From Bacillus aerolatus (GTDB taxonomy: Bacteria; Bacillota; Bacilli; Bacillales; Domibacillaceae): a stretch of DNA of 60,423 nt. This document shows, one piece after another, positions 19,158 to 31,500 of this stretch. A program made the position numbers and the translations under genes. The stretch lies in contig NZ_WEIO01000012.1 in NCBI RefSeq assembly GCF_009183655.1, positions 1-60,423 of the forward strand. The letters run 5' to 3'. Each line of letters opens with the position of its first letter. Position 1 is the stretch's first letter. A model generated the notes under the pieces. It had not been told where the DNA came from, did not search any database, and saw only the letters and a list, made by a program, of their open reading frames with translations.

Positions 19158-19523
19158 ATGACTAAAGAGCAAATCATTGATGCGATTAAAGAAATGTCCG
19201 TTCTTGACTTAAACGACTTAGTAAAAGCTATCGAAGAAGAATTTGGTGTAACTGCAGCTGCTCCTGTAGCAGTAGCAGGCGGAGCTGCCGGCGGAGAGGC
19301 TGCAGCTGAGCAAACTGAATTTGACGTTGTGCTTACTGAAGCAGGCGCTCAAAAAATCAAAGTTATTAAAGTTGTTCGTGAAATTACAGGCCTTGGTCTT
19401 AAAGAAGCGAAAGAACTTGTTGATAACACTCCAAAACCAGTTAAAGAAGCTGCTTCTAAAGAAGAAGCTGAAGAAATCAAAGCTAAACTTGAAGAAGTTG
19501 GCGCTGGCGTAGAAGTTAAGTAA
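19158..19523 (+). CDS. rplL: ribosomal protein L7/L12
   Basis: Multicopy stalk protein recruiting translational GTPases. 121 residues: N-terminal dimerisation helix ([20 protein letters not shown]), an Ala/Gly-rich hinge (about 37-54), and the C-terminal factor-binding domain with [27 protein letters not shown] precedes ATG 19158. A strong terminator follows. Confidence 0.97.
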   Translation: MTKEQIIDAIKEMSVLDLNDLVKAIEEEFGVTAAAPVAVAGGAAGGEAAAEQTEFDVVLTEAGAQKIKVIKVVREITGLGLKEAKELVDNTPKPVKEAASKEEAEEIKAKLEEVGAGVEVK

Positions 19524-19542
19524 TTTTGTATTAACAAACAAC

Positions 19543-19574
19543 AAAAAGTCCGCTGGATCCAGCGGGCTTTTATT
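19543..19574 (+). terminator. terminator after rplL
   Basis: AAGTCCGCTGG / CCAGCGGGCTT (one wobble) with TTTTATTTG. Ends the rplJL unit. Confidence 0.88.
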
Positions 19575-19597
19575 TGTTTGAATAAAAGTAAGGCTGT

Positions 19598-19649
19598 TGT
19601 CCAGCTGCAGCGCCTAGCCCTCGAGGCAAAACAGGCGCTTCCGCTTTTC
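19598..19649 (+). repeat. dispersed intergenic repeat, copy C (short)
   Basis: TGTCCAGCTGCAGCGCCTAG (19598-19617) continuing CCCTCGAGG and ending GGCGCTTCCGCTTTTC. Shares TGTCYAGCT, CTCGAGG and the GCGCTT...CTTTTC end with copies A and E. It lies between the rplL terminator and the methyltransferase gene. Confidence 0.65.
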
Positions 19650-19678
19650 TATTAAATTGCCGGAGTGGAGGAATGGGT

Positions 19679-20278
19679 GTGACTAACCATTATTTTTCGC
19701 AAACACCGGATAGTGAAAGTAACCCGGTATTTTGGGAGTATCCCCTGAAGGGCCGGACGTTCCGCTTTAAAACAGATGCTGGTGTTTTTTCTAAAAAAGA
19801 AGTAGACTTTGGCTCGCGCCTTTTGATTGAGACATTTCAAGCACCATTAGTTGAAGGGCCGTTTCTTGATGTTGGATGCGGTTATGGTCCGATAGGTCTG
19901 GCGGTTGCTGCTTCATCTGAAAGAGTGGTTCATATGATTGATGTGAATCAGCGGGCGCTTTCGTTGGCAAAGGAGAATGCCCGACTCAACAAAATAGGGA
20001 ATGTTAAGATTTATGAAAGTGACCGGCTTGAAAGGGTCAGTGAGTCAGGTTTTGCAGCGGTGTTAACGAACCCGCCGATCCGGGCAGGGAAAAAAATTGT
20101 GTTTGATATTTTTCGCCAAAGTTATGAAAAGTTAACTGAAGGTGGAACGTTATGGGTCGTTATTCAGAAAAAACAAGGAGCTCCTTCTGCTATTAAAGAA
20201 ATGGAATCGCTGTTTAAGGAAGTGGAAACGGTCCATCGCTCAAAAGGGTACTATATCATCAAAGCTGAAAAGCGTTGA
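19679..20278 (+). CDS. ybxB: RsmC-like class I SAM-dependent methyltransferase (YbxB)
   Basis: Probable rRNA guanine-N2 methyltransferase by family; exact target unknown. About 199 residues from GTG 19679 (7 nt after GGAGG at 19667-19671; ATG 19673 is too close). SAM-binding motif I is LDVGCGYGPIGLAVA (about 61-75), followed by the acidic MIDVNQRA and the catalytic NPPIRAG, where NPPFHxG is typical of RsmC. It sits between rplL and rpoB, as in B. subtilis. Confidence 0.9.
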   Translation: MTNHYFSQTPDSESNPVFWEYPLKGRTFRFKTDAGVFSKKEVDFGSRLLIETFQAPLVEGPFLDVGCGYGPIGLAVAASSERVVHMIDVNQRALSLAKENARLNKIGNVKIYESDRLERVSESGFAAVLTNPPIRAGKKIVFDIFRQSYEKLTEGGTLWVVIQKKQGAPSAIKEMESLFKEVETVHRSKGYYIIKAEKR

Positions 20279-20303
20279 CTGGCAAAAGGCTCTATGGTAT
20301 TAT
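20275..20303 (+). promoter_or_regulatory. rpoBC promoter
   Basis: TTGACT (20275-20280) overlapping the ybxB stop, 17-bp spacer, TATTAT (20298-20303). Good vegetative promoter, leaving a leader of about 215 nt before rpoB. Confidence 0.75.
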
Positions 20304-20525
20304 TATAAAATGCCAATATAATATTTGTGTCCATTTTTGCTAAAATAAATTAGTTTGTATAATTATTGGTTAAAATGGCTACGATGATAAAATAATAGTT
20401 CATCATGTGCAAAAATGAGGTTTTCTTTGAAAAACCCTTTTTCTTTTTGTCTTACAGCAAGACTAGCCGTCTGCTTAAGAGAGGTATATAGGCAACTAAA
20501 ACGCTTGATTTGAGGGGTGAATCAG
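20304..20525 (+). promoter_or_regulatory. rpoB leader with weak hairpin-T element
   Basis: AT-rich untranslated leader. GGTTTTC (20419-20425) can pair with GAAAAACC (20429-20436), followed by CTTTTTCTTTTTG; it could act as a weak attenuator or NusG-type pause. A second TATAAT at 20358-20363 lacks a well-spaced -35. No gene. Confidence 0.4.
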
Positions 20526-23500
20526 TTGATAGGTCAACTAGTTCAGTATGGACGACACCGCCAGCGCAGAAGTTATGCGCGCATTAGTGAAGTTTTAGAA
20601 TTACCAAATCTTATTGAAATCCAAACATCCTCCTATCAGTGGTTTCTTGATGAGGGCTTGAGAGAAATGTTTCAGGATATTTCTCCTATCGAAGATTTCA
20701 CTGGTAATCTTGCACTGGAATTTATCGATTACAGTCTCGGAGAACCGAAATATCCGGTGGATGAGTCTAAGGAGCGCGATGTAACTTATTCGGCTCCACT
20801 TCGAGTAAAAGTCCGTCTTTTAAACAAAGAGACTGGTGAAGTAAAGGATCAGGAAGTGTTCATGGGCGATTTTCCGCTTATGACTGAAACAGGAACATTT
20901 ATTATCAATGGGGCAGAACGCGTTATTGTCTCCCAGCTTGTTCGTTCTCCGAGTGTGTATTACAGCGGAAAACTGGACAAAAACGGAAAGCGCGGCTTTA
21001 CTGCTACTGTCATTCCAAACCGTGGAGCTTGGTTGGAATATGAAACAGATGCAAAAGACATTGTGTATGTTCGTATTGACCGCACGCGTAAATTACCAAT
21101 TACGGTACTGCTGCGCTCTCTAGGGTTTGGCTCTGATCAAGAAATCATCGATCTTATCGGCGATAACGAATATATCCGCAATACACTTGAAAAAGACAAC
21201 ACGGAGAGCACGGAAAAAGCACTTATCGAAATTTATGAGCGGCTTCGTCCAGGTGAACCTCCAACGGTTGATAACGCCAAAAGTTTGCTTGTTTCCCGTT
21301 TCTTTGACCCGAAACGGTATGACTTGGCCAGTGTTGGGCGTTATAAAATGAATAAAAAGCTTCACACGAAAAACCGCTTGTTTGGACAGCGCCTGGCAGA
21401 GACGTTAGCTGACCCGGAAACTGGCGAAATTATCGCTGAGGAAGGGACGCTTCTTGACCGCCGTGCACTTGATAAAATCATTCCCAACCTGGAAAACGGT
21501 GTCGGCTTTAAAACATATCGCCAGTCAGGCGGGGTAGTGGAAGAAGACATCGTTGTCCAATCCATTAAGATTTACGCACCGAACAGTGAAGAGGAACGTG
21601 TTATTAACGTCATTGGAAACGGATTCCCTGAAGAAAATGTAAAACACATCACTCCAGCGGATATTATTTCATCCATTGGCTACTTTTTTAACTTGTTATA
21701 TGGTGTTGGAGATACAGATGATATCGACCACTTAGGAAACCGTCGTCTTCGTTCGGTCGGAGAATTGCTTCAAAACCAGTTCCGAATCGGTTTATCCCGT
21801 ATGGAACGTGTTGTTCGTGAGCGTATGTCCATTCAAGATACGAATACAATTACGCCGCAGCAGCTTATTAATATCCGGCCGGTTATTGCGTCCATTAAAG
21901 AGTTTTTTGGAAGCTCTCAGCTTTCGCAGTTCATGGACCAAACGAATCCGCTGGCGGAACTGACGCATAAGCGCCGTTTATCTGCTCTCGGACCTGGTGG
22001 ATTAACGAGAGAGCGCGCGGGCTTTGAAGTCCGGGACGTTCACTATTCCCACTATGGCCGGATGTGTCCGATTGAAACGCCTGAGGGACCGAATATCGGG
22101 CTGATCAACTCGTTATCTTCTTACGCCAAAGTAAACCGTTTCGGCTTTATCGAAACACCATACCGTAAAGTAGATCCTGATACAGGAAAAGTAACGAGCC
22201 GGATTGATTATTTAACAGCTGATGAAGAAGACAATTACGTTGTAGCACAGGCAAATGTTCTGCTTAATGAAGATGGTTCATTCGTTGAAGAAGAGGTAGT
22301 AGCTCGCTTCCGAAGTGAAAACACAGTAGTTAAACGCGAGCGCGTGGACTATATGGACGTTTCACCAAAACAAGTAGTATCTGCTGCGACGGCTTGTATT
22401 CCATTCTTGGAGAATGATGACTCCAACCGTGCTTTAATGGGAGCGAACATGCAACGTCAAGCCGTGCCTTTAATGCAACCGGAATCTCCAATTGTCGGTA
22501 CAGGGATGGAATATGTTTCAGGGAAAGATTCTGGAGCTGCAGTTATTTGTAAGCGCGAAGGAATCGTTGAGCATGTGGAATCCCGGGAAATCTGGGTGCG
22601 CCGCCTTGAGGAAGTGGACGGGAAAGAAGTGAAAGGTGATTTGGATAAATATCGCCTGCTCAAGTTCATCCGTTCTAACCAGGGGACATGCTATAATCAG
22701 CGCCCAATTGTCAGTGCTGGTGACCGCGTGACAAAAGGGGAAATCCTTGCCGATGGTCCTTCCATGGAAAAAGGTGAACTTGCTTTAGGACGCAACGTAA
22801 TGGTTGCCTTTATGACGTGGGATGGTTACAACTATGAAGATGCCATCATCATGAGCGAAAGACTCGTGAAAGACGACGTATATACATCGATTCATATTGA
22901 AGAATATGAATCAGAATCCCGCGATACAAAGCTTGGACCGGAAGAAATCACTCGTGATATTCCGAACGTCGGAGAAGACGCGCTGCGCAACCTTGATGAG
23001 CGCGGAATTATCCGTATCGGGGCAGAAGTAAAAGACGGCGACTTGCTCGTCGGTAAAGTAACGCCAAAAGGTGTAACGGAACTAACTGCAGAAGAAAGGC
23101 TTTTACACGCCATCTTCGGTGAAAAAGCGCGTGAAGTGCGCGATACGTCCTTACGTGTACCACATGGAGGAGGCGGAATCGTTCTTGACGTAAAAGTATT
23201 TAACCGTGAAGACGGCGACGAACTGCCGCCTGGTGTGAATCAGCTCGTTCGTGTGTATATTGTTCAAAAACGTAAAATCTCTGAAGGGGATAAAATGGCC
23301 GGCCGACATGGGAATAAAGGGGTTATCTCCCGGATTTTACCGGAAGAAGATATGCCTTACCTTCCAGATGGCACTCCGGTCGACATCATGTTAAACCCAT
23401 TAGGAGTACCTTCCCGTATGAACATCGGTCAAGTAATGGAGCTTCACTTAGGTATGGCAGCCCGCTATTTAGGGTTGCATATAGCGACCCCAGTATTTGA

Positions 23501-24080
23501 CGGAGCGACAGAAGATGATGTTTGGGAAACAATTGAAGAGGCTGGTATGTCACGTGACGCCAAAACAGTCTTATACGATGGCCGCAGCGGGGAACCATTC
23601 GACAATCGTGTTTCTGTTGGTATCATGTATATGATCAAATTGGCGCACATGGTTGATGACAAGCTCCATGCCCGCTCAACAGGACCATATTCGCTCGTTA
23701 CCCAGCAGCCGCTCGGCGGAAAAGCTCAGTTTGGCGGACAGCGTTTCGGTGAGATGGAAGTGTGGGCACTTGAAGCTTATGGTGCCGCTTATACACTGCA
23801 AGAAATTCTTACTGTAAAATCCGATGATATTGTTGGCCGTGTAAAAACATATGAAGCGATCGTCAAAGGTGAAAATGTTCCGGAGCCGGGAGTTCCAGAA
23901 TCATTTAAAGTGTTGATTAAAGAACTTCAAAGCTTAGGGATGGACGTAAAAATTATGTCCGGAGACGATCAGGAAATTGAAATGCGTGATTTAGAAGATG
24001 AAGACGACATTCAGCAGGCAGATACATTAAATATTGCCCCTGAAGAAAATGTGTCTGAAAAAGTAAGTTCAACGGAGTAA
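20526..24080 (+). CDS. rpoB: RNA polymerase beta subunit
   Basis: Catalytic subunit, 1184 residues. I place the start at TTG 20526: GAGGGGTGA (20511-20519) is then correctly spaced and the protein begins [15 protein letters not shown] as in relatives; GTG 20517 lies in the ribosome-binding site. The rifampicin region (about 460-500; [31 protein letters not shown]) has the wild-type Bacillus sequence. The C-terminus is acidic (about 1140-1184), the usual firmicute tail. Confidence 0.98.
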   Translation: MIGQLVQYGRHRQRRSYARISEVLELPNLIEIQTSSYQWFLDEGLREMFQDISPIEDFTGNLALEFIDYSLGEPKYPVDESKERDVTYSAPLRVKVRLLNKETGEVKDQEVFMGDFPLMTETGTFIINGAERVIVSQLVRSPSVYYSGKLDKNGKRGFTATVIPNRGAWLEYETDAKDIVYVRIDRTRKLPITVLLRSLGFGSDQEIIDLIGDNEYIRNTLEKDNTESTEKALIEIYERLRPGEPPTVDNAKSLLVSRFFDPKRYDLASVGRYKMNKKLHTKNRLFGQRLAETLADPETGEIIAEEGTLLDRRALDKIIPNLENGVGFKTYRQSGGVVEEDIVVQSIKIYAPNSEEERVINVIGNGFPEENVKHITPADIISSIGYFFNLLYGVGDTDDIDHLGNRRLRSVGELLQNQFRIGLSRMERVVRERMSIQDTNTITPQQLINIRPVIASIKEFFGSSQLSQFMDQTNPLAELTHKRRLSALGPGGLTRERAGFEVRDVHYSHYGRMCPIETPEGPNIGLINSLSSYAKVNRFGFIETPYRKVDPDTGKVTSRIDYLTADEEDNYVVAQANVLLNEDGSFVEEEVVARFRSENTVVKRERVDYMDVSPKQVVSAATACIPFLENDDSNRALMGANMQRQAVPLMQPESPIVGTGMEYVSGKDSGAAVICKREGIVEHVESREIWVRRLEEVDGKEVKGDLDKYRLLKFIRSNQGTCYNQRPIVSAGDRVTKGEILADGPSMEKGELALGRNVMVAFMTWDGYNYEDAIIMSERLVKDDVYTSIHIEEYESESRDTKLGPEEITRDIPNVGEDALRNLDERGIIRIGAEVKDGDLLVGKVTPKGVTELTAEERLLHAIFGEKAREVRDTSLRVPHGGGGIVLDVKVFNREDGDELPPGVNQLVRVYIVQKRKISEGDKMAGRHGNKGVISRILPEEDMPYLPDGTPVDIMLNPLGVPSRMNIGQVMELHLGMAARYLGLHIATPVFDGATEDDVWETIEEAGMSRDAKTVLYDGRSGEPFDNRVSVGIMYMIKLAHMVDDKLHARSTGPYSLVTQQPLGGKAQFGGQRFGEMEVWALEAYGAAYTLQEILTVKSDDIVGRVKTYEAIVKGENVPEPGVPESFKVLIKELQSLGMDVKIMSGDDQEIEMRDLEDEDDIQQADTLNIAPEENVSEKVSSTE

Positions 24081-24086
24081 TTAACC

Positions 24087-24127
24087 AGCCGGCCGGAGAA
24101 TTCCAAACAGCTTTCTCCGGCTGTCTT
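24087..24127 (+). other. hairpin between rpoB and rpoC
   Basis: CAGCCGG-CCGGAGAA can pair with TTCTCCGGCTG (four bases bulged), with TCTTTAATA after it. Weak as a terminator; it may be a processing site or set the rpoB/rpoC ratio. Confidence 0.4.
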
Positions 24128-24188
24128 TAATAAACAGCAGTTTAAGCATACTGGGTAAAACCTGTAGACTAAAAGGGAGGTAGGCCCC

Positions 24189-27100
24189 TTGCTAGATGTA
24201 AACAACTTTGAATACATGAAAATCGGTCTGGCATCACCCGATAAAATTCGATCTTGGTCATATGGTGAAGTAAAAAAACCGGAAACGATCAACTATCGTA
24301 CGTTAAAGCCAGAAAAAGACGGATTGTTTTGTGAGCGTATTTTTGGACCTACAAAAGACTGGGAATGTCATTGTGGGAAGTATAAGAGAGTTCGTTATAA
24401 AGGCGTCGTCTGCGACCGCTGCGGCGTGGAAGTAACTAAAGCGAAAGTTCGCCGTGAGCGTATGGGCCATATTGAACTAGCTGCTCCTGTTTCACATATT
24501 TGGTACTTCAAAGGCATTCCGAGCCGTATGGGGCTTGTATTAGATATGTCCCCGCGTGCGCTTGAAGAAGTGATTTATTTTGCTTCTTACGTAGTTACAG
24601 AAGCCGGTGATACAGCGCTTGAGAAAAAGCAGCTGCTTTCTGAAAAAGAATTCCGTGCTTACCGTGATAAGTACGGAAGTAAATTCCAGGCTTCGATGGG
24701 TGCAGAAGCAATTAAAAAGCTTCTTCAAGATATTGACCTGGAAAAAGAAGTGGAATTTCTTAAAGAAGAATTGAAGAGTGCACAAGGCCAGCGCCGGACA
24801 AGAGCAATCAAACGCTTGGAAGTCATTGAAGCATTCCGCCATTCAGGAAACAATCCGGATTGGATGATTCTTGATGTTCTTCCCGTAATTCCACCAGAAC
24901 TTCGCCCGATGGTTCAGCTTGATGGCGGCCGTTTTGCGACTTCCGACTTGAATGATTTATACCGCCGCGTTATTAACAGAAACAATCGTTTAAAACGATT
25001 GCTTGATCTTGGTGCGCCAAGCATCATTGTTCAAAATGAAAAGCGGATGCTTCAAGAGGCAGTCGATGCATTAATCGACAATGGCCGCCGCGGCCGTCCT
25101 GTAACGGGACCAGGTAACCGCCCGTTAAAATCCCTTTCTCATATGCTAAAGGGAAAACAAGGGCGCTTCCGTCAAAACTTGCTAGGAAAGCGTGTTGACT
25201 ATTCTGGCCGTTCTGTTATCGTCGTTGGACCAAACTTGAAAATGTATCAGTGTGGCCTTCCGAAAGAAATGGCACTTGAATTGTTCAAGCCTTTCGTTAT
25301 GAAAGAACTTGTAGAAAAAGGCCTTGCCCATAATATTAAAAGTGCGAAACGCAAAATTGAACGCGTTCAGCCGGAAGTGTGGGATGTACTTGAGGAAGTA
25401 ATCAGAGAACATCCGGTTCTTCTAAACCGTGCACCAACGCTTCACCGTCTCGGCATACAAGCATTTGAACCTACGTTAGTAGAAGGACGCGCTATTCGTC
25501 TTCACCCGCTCGTTTGTACAGCATACAATGCTGACTTTGATGGTGACCAGATGGCCGTTCACGTTCCGCTGTCAGCAGAAGCACAAGCAGAAGCACGGAT
25601 GTTAATGCTGGCAGCTCAGAATATCTTGAATCCAAAAGACGGTAAACCAGTTGTTACTCCTTCCCAGGATATGGTATTAGGTAACTATTACCTAACCCTT
25701 GAGCGTGAAGAAGCTATTGGCGAAGGCATGGTATTTAAAGATGTGAATGAAGCATTGATTGCCTATCAAAGTGGCTATGTTCATCTTCACACTCGGGTTG
25801 CTGTGGCTGCTTCTTCATTAAATAACCAAACATTTACTGAAGAGCAAAACGGCAAGCTGTTAATTACAACTGTCGGGAAGTTAATTTTTAACGAAATTCT
25901 TCCGGATACCTTCCCTTATATTAACGAGCCGACAAATACGAATCTTGTAGTGAAGACACCAGAAAAGTATTTCGTTGAATTAGCTGAAAATGTAAAAGAA
26001 TACATTCAAAAACAAGAGATTGTTGCTCCGTTTAAGAAGAAAATACTTGGAAACATCATCGCTGAAGTGTTTAAACGTTTTAAAATTACAGAAACGTCCA
26101 AAATGCTTGACCGCATGAAAGATCTAGGGTTTAAGTATTCGACAAAAGCTGGTATTACGGTCGGTGTTGCCGATATCGTCGTATTAGCTGAAAAAGAAAC
26201 AATTTTGAAAGAAGCGCAATTAAAAGTGGATAACGTCATGAAGCAGTTCCGCCGTGGTTTAATTACGGAAGAAGAGCGTTACGATCGTGTCATCTCTATC
26301 TGGAGTGCAGCGAAAGACACCATCCAAGGCAAGTTAATGGCTTCTTTGGATAAGCGCAACCCAATCTTTATGATGAGTGATTCAGGCGCCCGTGGTAACG
26401 CTTCTAACTTTACCCAGCTTGCGGGTATGCGTGGTTTGATGGCCAACCCGGCCGGACGAATTATCGAGCTTCCGATCAAATCAAGTTTCCGCGAAGGATT
26501 AACTGTATTGGAGTACTTTATTTCGACACACGGAGCGCGTAAAGGTCTTGCCGATACGGCTCTTAAAACAGCGGATTCAGGTTACTTAACACGCCGTCTT
26601 GTCGATGTAGCCCAGGATGTCATTGTTCGTGAAGATGACTGCGGAACAGACCGCGGCCTTCTCATCGGTTCAATTACAGAAGGAACAGAGGTCATCGAAC
26701 CACTGGATGAACGCCTGATTGGCCGTCACGCCAGAAAAACACTCGTACACCCTGAAACCGGCGAAATCATCGCCAGAGAAAATGACTTGATCGATGAAGA
26801 CATGACGAATGTCATCATTGATGCAGGCATTGAAGAAGTGTGGATCCGATCCGCCTTTACTTGTAACACCCGCCACGGCGTGTGTAAAAAATGTTACGGC
26901 CGCAATCTTGCAACCGGACAGCAAGTTGAAGTGGGAGAAGCGGTCGGTATCATCGCTGCTCAATCGATCGGAGAACCAGGTACACAGCTGACGATGCGTA
27001 CATTCCATACGGGCGGGGTAGCCGGAGACGATATTACTCAAGGTTTGCCGCGTATCCAGGAATTGTTCGAAGCGCGTAACCCTAAAGGGCAGGCCGTTAT

Positions 27101-27782
27101 ATCTGAAATTGAAGGTGTTGTTACAGCGATCAACGAAGGGCGTGACCGCCAGCAGGAAATCGTCCTGCAAAGCGATATCGAAAGCCGCACATATACGGCT
27201 CCTTACACAGCTCGCTTAAAAGTAGCCGTTAACGACCGAGTAACCCGTGGCCAGGAGTTGACGGAAGGGTCAATTGATCCGAAAGAATACTTGAAGATCA
27301 CCGATGTCTCCTCCGTGCAGGAATACTTATTGCGGGAAGTCCAGAAAGTATACCGGATGCAAGGGGTAGAAATCGGCGATAAACATATTGAAGTGATGGT
27401 GCGCCAAATGCTTCGCAAAGTACGCGTGCTTGATGCAGGAGAAACGGATGTACTGCCAGGAAGCCTGCTTGAGATCCATCAGTTCAGGGATGCGAACGAA
27501 AAAGCATTGCTTGAAGGCAACGCGCCGGCAACGGGAAGACCTGTACTTCTTGGTATTACAAAAGCATCACTTGAAACAGACTCATTTTTATCCGCTGCAT
27601 CGTTCCAGGAAACGACTCGTGTCCTGACAGATGCTGCGATTAAAGGAAAACGTGATGAACTGCTCGGTTTGAAAGAAAACGTGATTATCGGAAAACTTGT
27701 TCCAGCCGGAACAGGTATGCAGCGATACCGGAATTCAGAACCCGTTTTAGCTTCATCTGAAGAATCGGTACCAGTAGAATAG
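24189..27782 (+). CDS. rpoC: RNA polymerase beta' subunit
   Basis: Catalytic subunit, 1197 residues, from TTG 24189 (GGGAGG upstream; starts [19 protein letters not shown]). N-terminal zinc ribbon C60xC62...C75xxC78; the Mg-binding NADFDGD at 447-453; bridge helix and trigger loop (about 780-960); a second zinc site whose downstream cysteines are in [11 protein letters not shown] (about 892-902). No large insertion is seen. Confidence 0.98.
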   Translation: MLDVNNFEYMKIGLASPDKIRSWSYGEVKKPETINYRTLKPEKDGLFCERIFGPTKDWECHCGKYKRVRYKGVVCDRCGVEVTKAKVRRERMGHIELAAPVSHIWYFKGIPSRMGLVLDMSPRALEEVIYFASYVVTEAGDTALEKKQLLSEKEFRAYRDKYGSKFQASMGAEAIKKLLQDIDLEKEVEFLKEELKSAQGQRRTRAIKRLEVIEAFRHSGNNPDWMILDVLPVIPPELRPMVQLDGGRFATSDLNDLYRRVINRNNRLKRLLDLGAPSIIVQNEKRMLQEAVDALIDNGRRGRPVTGPGNRPLKSLSHMLKGKQGRFRQNLLGKRVDYSGRSVIVVGPNLKMYQCGLPKEMALELFKPFVMKELVEKGLAHNIKSAKRKIERVQPEVWDVLEEVIREHPVLLNRAPTLHRLGIQAFEPTLVEGRAIRLHPLVCTAYNADFDGDQMAVHVPLSAEAQAEARMLMLAAQNILNPKDGKPVVTPSQDMVLGNYYLTLEREEAIGEGMVFKDVNEALIAYQSGYVHLHTRVAVAASSLNNQTFTEEQNGKLLITTVGKLIFNEILPDTFPYINEPTNTNLVVKTPEKYFVELAENVKEYIQKQEIVAPFKKKILGNIIAEVFKRFKITETSKMLDRMKDLGFKYSTKAGITVGVADIVVLAEKETILKEAQLKVDNVMKQFRRGLITEEERYDRVISIWSAAKDTIQGKLMASLDKRNPIFMMSDSGARGNASNFTQLAGMRGLMANPAGRIIELPIKSSFREGLTVLEYFISTHGARKGLADTALKTADSGYLTRRLVDVAQDVIVREDDCGTDRGLLIGSITEGTEVIEPLDERLIGRHARKTLVHPETGEIIARENDLIDEDMTNVIIDAGIEEVWIRSAFTCNTRHGVCKKCYGRNLATGQQVEVGEAVGIIAAQSIGEPGTQLTMRTFHTGGVAGDDITQGLPRIQELFEARNPKGQAVISEIEGVVTAINEGRDRQQEIVLQSDIESRTYTAPYTARLKVAVNDRVTRGQELTEGSIDPKEYLKITDVSSVQEYLLREVQKVYRMQGVEIGDKHIEVMVRQMLRKVRVLDAGETDVLPGSLLEIHQFRDANEKALLEGNAPATGRPVLLGITKASLETDSFLSAASFQETTRVLTDAAIKGKRDELLGLKENVIIGKLVPAGTGMQRYRNSEPVLASSEESVPVE

Positions 27783-27844
27783 TTAAGTGTCCGCGAGTGG
27801 AACGAAGTGGTTGAAAGGCTGCTGCACTTCCAGTAAATTATTTG

Positions 27845-27885
27845 AACGGAGCCGACTTGTTCGGCTCCGTTATAATAATTTATTT
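27845..27885 (+). terminator. probable terminator after rpoC
   Basis: AACGGAGCCGA / TCGGCTCCGTT, an 11-bp perfect stem with loop CTTGT. The following bases TATAATAATTTATTTTC are T-rich but broken, so termination may be partial. Confidence 0.65.
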
Positions 27886-27891
27886 TCACGG

Positions 27892-27920
27892 TTGACATTT
27901 AAAAACATGAATGATAATAT
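27892..27920 (+). promoter_or_regulatory. str-operon promoter (rplGB-rpsL-rpsG-fusA)
   Basis: TTGACA (27892-27897) with TAATAT (27915-27920), spacer 17 bp; an overlapping TATAAT at 27918-27923 is poorly spaced. First promoter after rpoC. Confidence 0.7.
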
Positions 27921-27965
27921 AATCAAGGTGCTCCTATGAACCTTGTTACTTTGGAGGATATCTAT

Positions 27966-28217
27966 ATGTCTTACGATAAAGTAGCGAAGGCCCAAAGTTT
28001 GGCGATAGGAACAAAACAAACAGTGAAAGCTCTTGAAAGAAATCAAGCACAGCAAGTGATGATCGCTGCTGATGCCAGCCCTCTCTTAGTTAAAAAAGTG
28101 ACGGAGTTGGCGGAACAAAAAGCAGTGCCTGTTACTTATGTGGATTCTATGCTGAAATTAGGAAAAACATGTGGGATTGATGTCAAGGCAGCAGCTGTTG
28201 CTATTATTAATGAATAA
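27966..28217 (+). CDS. rplGB: L7Ae-family kink-turn-binding protein (YbxF/L7Ae-like)
   Basis: 83-residue L7Ae/L30e-type protein that binds kink-turn RNA; its ribosome association in Bacillus is peripheral and its role unclear. Start ATG 27966 after TGGAGGAT; the frame is open back to 27936 without a better site. Conserved features: [44 protein letters not shown]. It stands directly before rpsL, the canonical position. Confidence 0.92.
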   Translation: MSYDKVAKAQSLAIGTKQTVKALERNQAQQVMIAADASPLLVKKVTELAEQKAVPVTYVDSMLKLGKTCGIDVKAAAVAIINE

Positions 28218-28311
28218 TGTTTTTGCATTGAATTGCAAAGACTTTGTTTTTACTTTAAAATGGTCCACCTGGATGTGTGGGCTTAAGAAAAAAGGAAGGG
28301 AGGATCTTTAC

Positions 28312-28734
28312 ATGCCTACTATTAACCAGTTAGTGCGTAAACCTCGTAAATCAAAATCAGCTAATTCCAAATCACCAGCACTTAACAAAGGCTACAACAG
28401 CTTCAAAAAAGTGCAAACGGATATTAATTCACCACAAAAGCGTGGAGTATGTACACGTGTTGGTACGATGACTCCTAAAAAGCCTAACTCGGCTTTGCGT
28501 AAATATGCCCGTGTTCGTTTGAGCAACGGCATCGAAGTGAATGCTTATATTCCTGGTATTGGCCACAACCTTCAAGAACACAGTGTTGTTTTGATCCGTG
28601 GAGGAAGAGTAAAAGATTTACCGGGTGTACGTTATCACGTAGTCCGCGGTGCGCTTGATACTGCCGGTGTTGAAACTCGCCGTCAAGGCCGTTCTAAATA
28701 CGGAATGAAGCGTCCAAAAGAAGCTAAAAAATAA
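28312..28734 (+). CDS. rpsL: ribosomal protein S12
   Basis: Decoding-centre protein of 140 residues from ATG 28312 (GGGAGGAT at 28298-28305). Sequence [20 protein letters not shown] and [20 protein letters not shown] carry the lysines associated with streptomycin sensitivity in wild type. 43 nt ahead of rpsG in the str operon. Confidence 0.97.
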   Translation: MPTINQLVRKPRKSKSANSKSPALNKGYNSFKKVQTDINSPQKRGVCTRVGTMTPKKPNSALRKYARVRLSNGIEVNAYIPGIGHNLQEHSVVLIRGGRVKDLPGVRYHVVRGALDTAGVETRRQGRSKYGMKRPKEAKK

Positions 28735-28750
28735 ATCGTTAATATAATGA

Positions 28751-29248
<498 letters not shown>

Positions 29249-29293
29249 GATTATTTTTAAAATTAACCTAACTAAGGAAGGAGAAAGACATTC

Positions 29294-31372
29294 ATGGCAA
29301 GAGAGTTCTCCTTAGAAAACACTCGAAATATCGGTATCATGGCTCACATCGATGCTGGTAAAACAACAACTACCGAGCGTATTCTCTATTATACAGGCCG
29401 TATCCATAAACTTGGAGAGACGCACGAAGGTGCTTCCCAAATGGACTGGATGGAGCAAGAACAAGAGCGCGGTATTACAATTACATCTGCTGCAACAACT
29501 GCACAATGGAAAGGGCACCGTGTTAACATCATCGATACACCTGGCCACGTAGACTTCACTGTTGAAGTTGAGCGTTCCCTTCGTGTTCTTGATGGTGCGG
29601 TAACTGTATTGGATGCCCAATCCGGAGTTGAACCGCAAACAGAAACTGTTTGGCGCCAAGCAACTACTTACGGAGTACCACGTATCGTATTCGTTAACAA
29701 AATGGACAAAATCGGTGCGGACTTCTTGTATTCCGTTGGTACAATTAACGATCGCTTAATGGCAAACGCTCATCCGATTCAACTTCCAATTGGAGCTGAA
29801 GATGAGTTTCGCGGCATTATCGATTTAATTGAAATGAAAGCTACTTTCTACGGCAACGACCTTGGAACTGATACCGAAGTGGGAGATATTCCTGAAGATA
29901 TGCAGGCCAAAGCTGAAGAGTACCGTGAAAAGTTAATTGAGGCCATTTCAGAATTTGATGAAGAAATCATGGAGAAATACCTAGGCGGAGAAGAAGTAAC
30001 GATTCCAGAAATCAAAGCTGCGATCCGTAAAGGTACACTCAATGTTGAATTCTTCCCTGTTCTTTGCGGAACAGCTTTCAAAAACAAAGGCGTTCAACTC
30101 GTACTTGATGCTGTCATTGACTACCTTCCAGCTCCAACTGACGTTGCTGATATTACTGGTATTCTCCCTGATACAGAAGAAGAAGTGACTCGTCCATCTT
30201 CAGACGATGCGCCATTCTCTGCGTTGGCATTTAAAGTTATGACTGACCCTTATGTTGGTAAATTGACGTTCTTCCGCGTATATTCCGGTACCCTTAATTC
30301 CGGTTCATACGTTCAAAACTCAACTAAAGGCAAGCGTGAGCGTGTAGGACGTATCCTGCAAATGCATGCGAACTCTCGTGAAGAAATCGCGATTGTTCAT
30401 TCAGGCGATATCGCGGCTGCAGTTGGTTTGAAAGATACGGCAACAGGTGATACTCTTTGTGACGAGAAAAGCCTTGTCATCTTAGAGTCAATGGAATTCC
30501 CGGAACCGGTTATTTCCCTGTCTGTTGAACCTAAGTCAAAAGCTGACCAGGCCAAAATGTCAACGGCACTGCAAAAGCTTCAAGAAGAAGATCCGACATT
30601 CCGTGCGGAAACGAACCCTGAAACTGGGCAAGTTATCATTTCCGGTATGGGTGAGCTTCACCTTGATGTTCTTGTAGACCGCATGCGTCGTGAGTTTAAA
30701 GTGGAAGCCAACGTTGGTGCTCCACAAGTAGCTTACCGTGAAACGTTCCGTGGTTCTGCTCAAGTTGAAGGGAAATTTGCCCGCCAATCCGGTGGACGTG
30801 GACAATACGGACACGTATGGATCGAGTTTACACCTAACGAAGAAGGCGCCGGTTTTGAATTCGTAAACGGCATCGTTGGAGGGGTTGTTCCTCGAGAATA
30901 TATTCCGGCTGTTCAAGCAGGTCTGGAAGATGCATTGCAAAACGGCGTATTAGCCGGCTATCCGCTAGTCGATATTAAGGCGAGACTGTATGATGGTTCT
31001 TACCATGATGTTGACTCCAGTGAAATGGCATTTAAAATTGCTGCATCCATGGCTCTAAAAAACGCTGCTTCTAAGTGTAATCCGGTTCTTTTAGAGCCAA
31101 CGATGAAAGTAGAAGTTGTTATTCCTGATGAATACCTTGGAGATATTATGGGTGATATCACTTCCCGCCGCGGACGCGTGGAAGGTATGGAAGCCCGCGG
31201 TAACGCTCAAGTAGTAAAAGCATTTGTTCCACTTTCTGAAATGTTCGGCTACGCAACTTCATTGCGTTCCAACACACAAGGACGCGGAACGTATTCTATG
31301 CAGTTTGACCACTACGAAGAAGTGCCGAAATCAGTTTCCGAAGAAATCATCAAGAAAAACAAAGGCGAATAA
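29294..31372 (+). CDS. fusA: elongation factor G
   Basis: Ribosomal translocase, 692 residues. GTPase G1 AHIDAGKT (17-24), switch-2 [13 protein letters not shown]; domain II (about 290-400), domain III, domain IV with the [20 protein letters not shown] segment, and domain V (about 605-685). ATG 29294 follows AAGGAGAAAG. Last of the cluster before the separate tuf promoter. Confidence 0.98.
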   Translation: MAREFSLENTRNIGIMAHIDAGKTTTTERILYYTGRIHKLGETHEGASQMDWMEQEQERGITITSAATTAQWKGHRVNIIDTPGHVDFTVEVERSLRVLDGAVTVLDAQSGVEPQTETVWRQATTYGVPRIVFVNKMDKIGADFLYSVGTINDRLMANAHPIQLPIGAEDEFRGIIDLIEMKATFYGNDLGTDTEVGDIPEDMQAKAEEYREKLIEAISEFDEEIMEKYLGGEEVTIPEIKAAIRKGTLNVEFFPVLCGTAFKNKGVQLVLDAVIDYLPAPTDVADITGILPDTEEEVTRPSSDDAPFSALAFKVMTDPYVGKLTFFRVYSGTLNSGSYVQNSTKGKRERVGRILQMHANSREEIAIVHSGDIAAAVGLKDTATGDTLCDEKSLVILESMEFPEPVISLSVEPKSKADQAKMSTALQKLQEEDPTFRAETNPETGQVIISGMGELHLDVLVDRMRREFKVEANVGAPQVAYRETFRGSAQVEGKFARQSGGRGQYGHVWIEFTPNEEGAGFEFVNGIVGGVVPREYIPAVQAGLEDALQNGVLAGYPLVDIKARLYDGSYHDVDSSEMAFKIAASMALKNAASKCNPVLLEPTMKVEVVIPDEYLGDIMGDITSRRGRVEGMEARGNAQVVKAFVPLSEMFGYATSLRSNTQGRGTYSMQFDHYEEVPKSVSEEIIKKNKGE

Positions 31373-31401
31373 TTGATTTATACCTCTTAATCAAGTATAA
31401 A
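31373..31401 (+). promoter_or_regulatory. tuf promoter
   Basis: TTGATT (31373-31378), 17-bp spacer, TATAAA (31396-31401), immediately after the fusA stop. It gives tuf independent, high expression. Confidence 0.7.
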
Positions 31402-31421
31402 TACAATGTAAGCTTTGGTAC

Positions 31422-31453
31422 CTTTGGAGGCAGGGAAATTCCTGACTTCAAAG
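31422..31453 (+). other. hairpin in the tuf leader
   Basis: CTTTGGAG-CAGG pairs with CCTG-CTTCAAAG, loop GAAATT, about 12 bp with one mismatch and one wobble. No T-run follows. Possible stabiliser of the tuf mRNA; inferred. Confidence 0.55.
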
Positions 31454-31500
31454 TCCCTATATAAATAAATTAATTTGACAATTCAAAGGAGGATTTCCTA

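Noticed and set aside
20358-20363. Second rpoB promoter from the TATAAT at 20358-20363
   Set aside because: The best -35 (TTGCTA) is only 15 bp away and no extended -10 is present.
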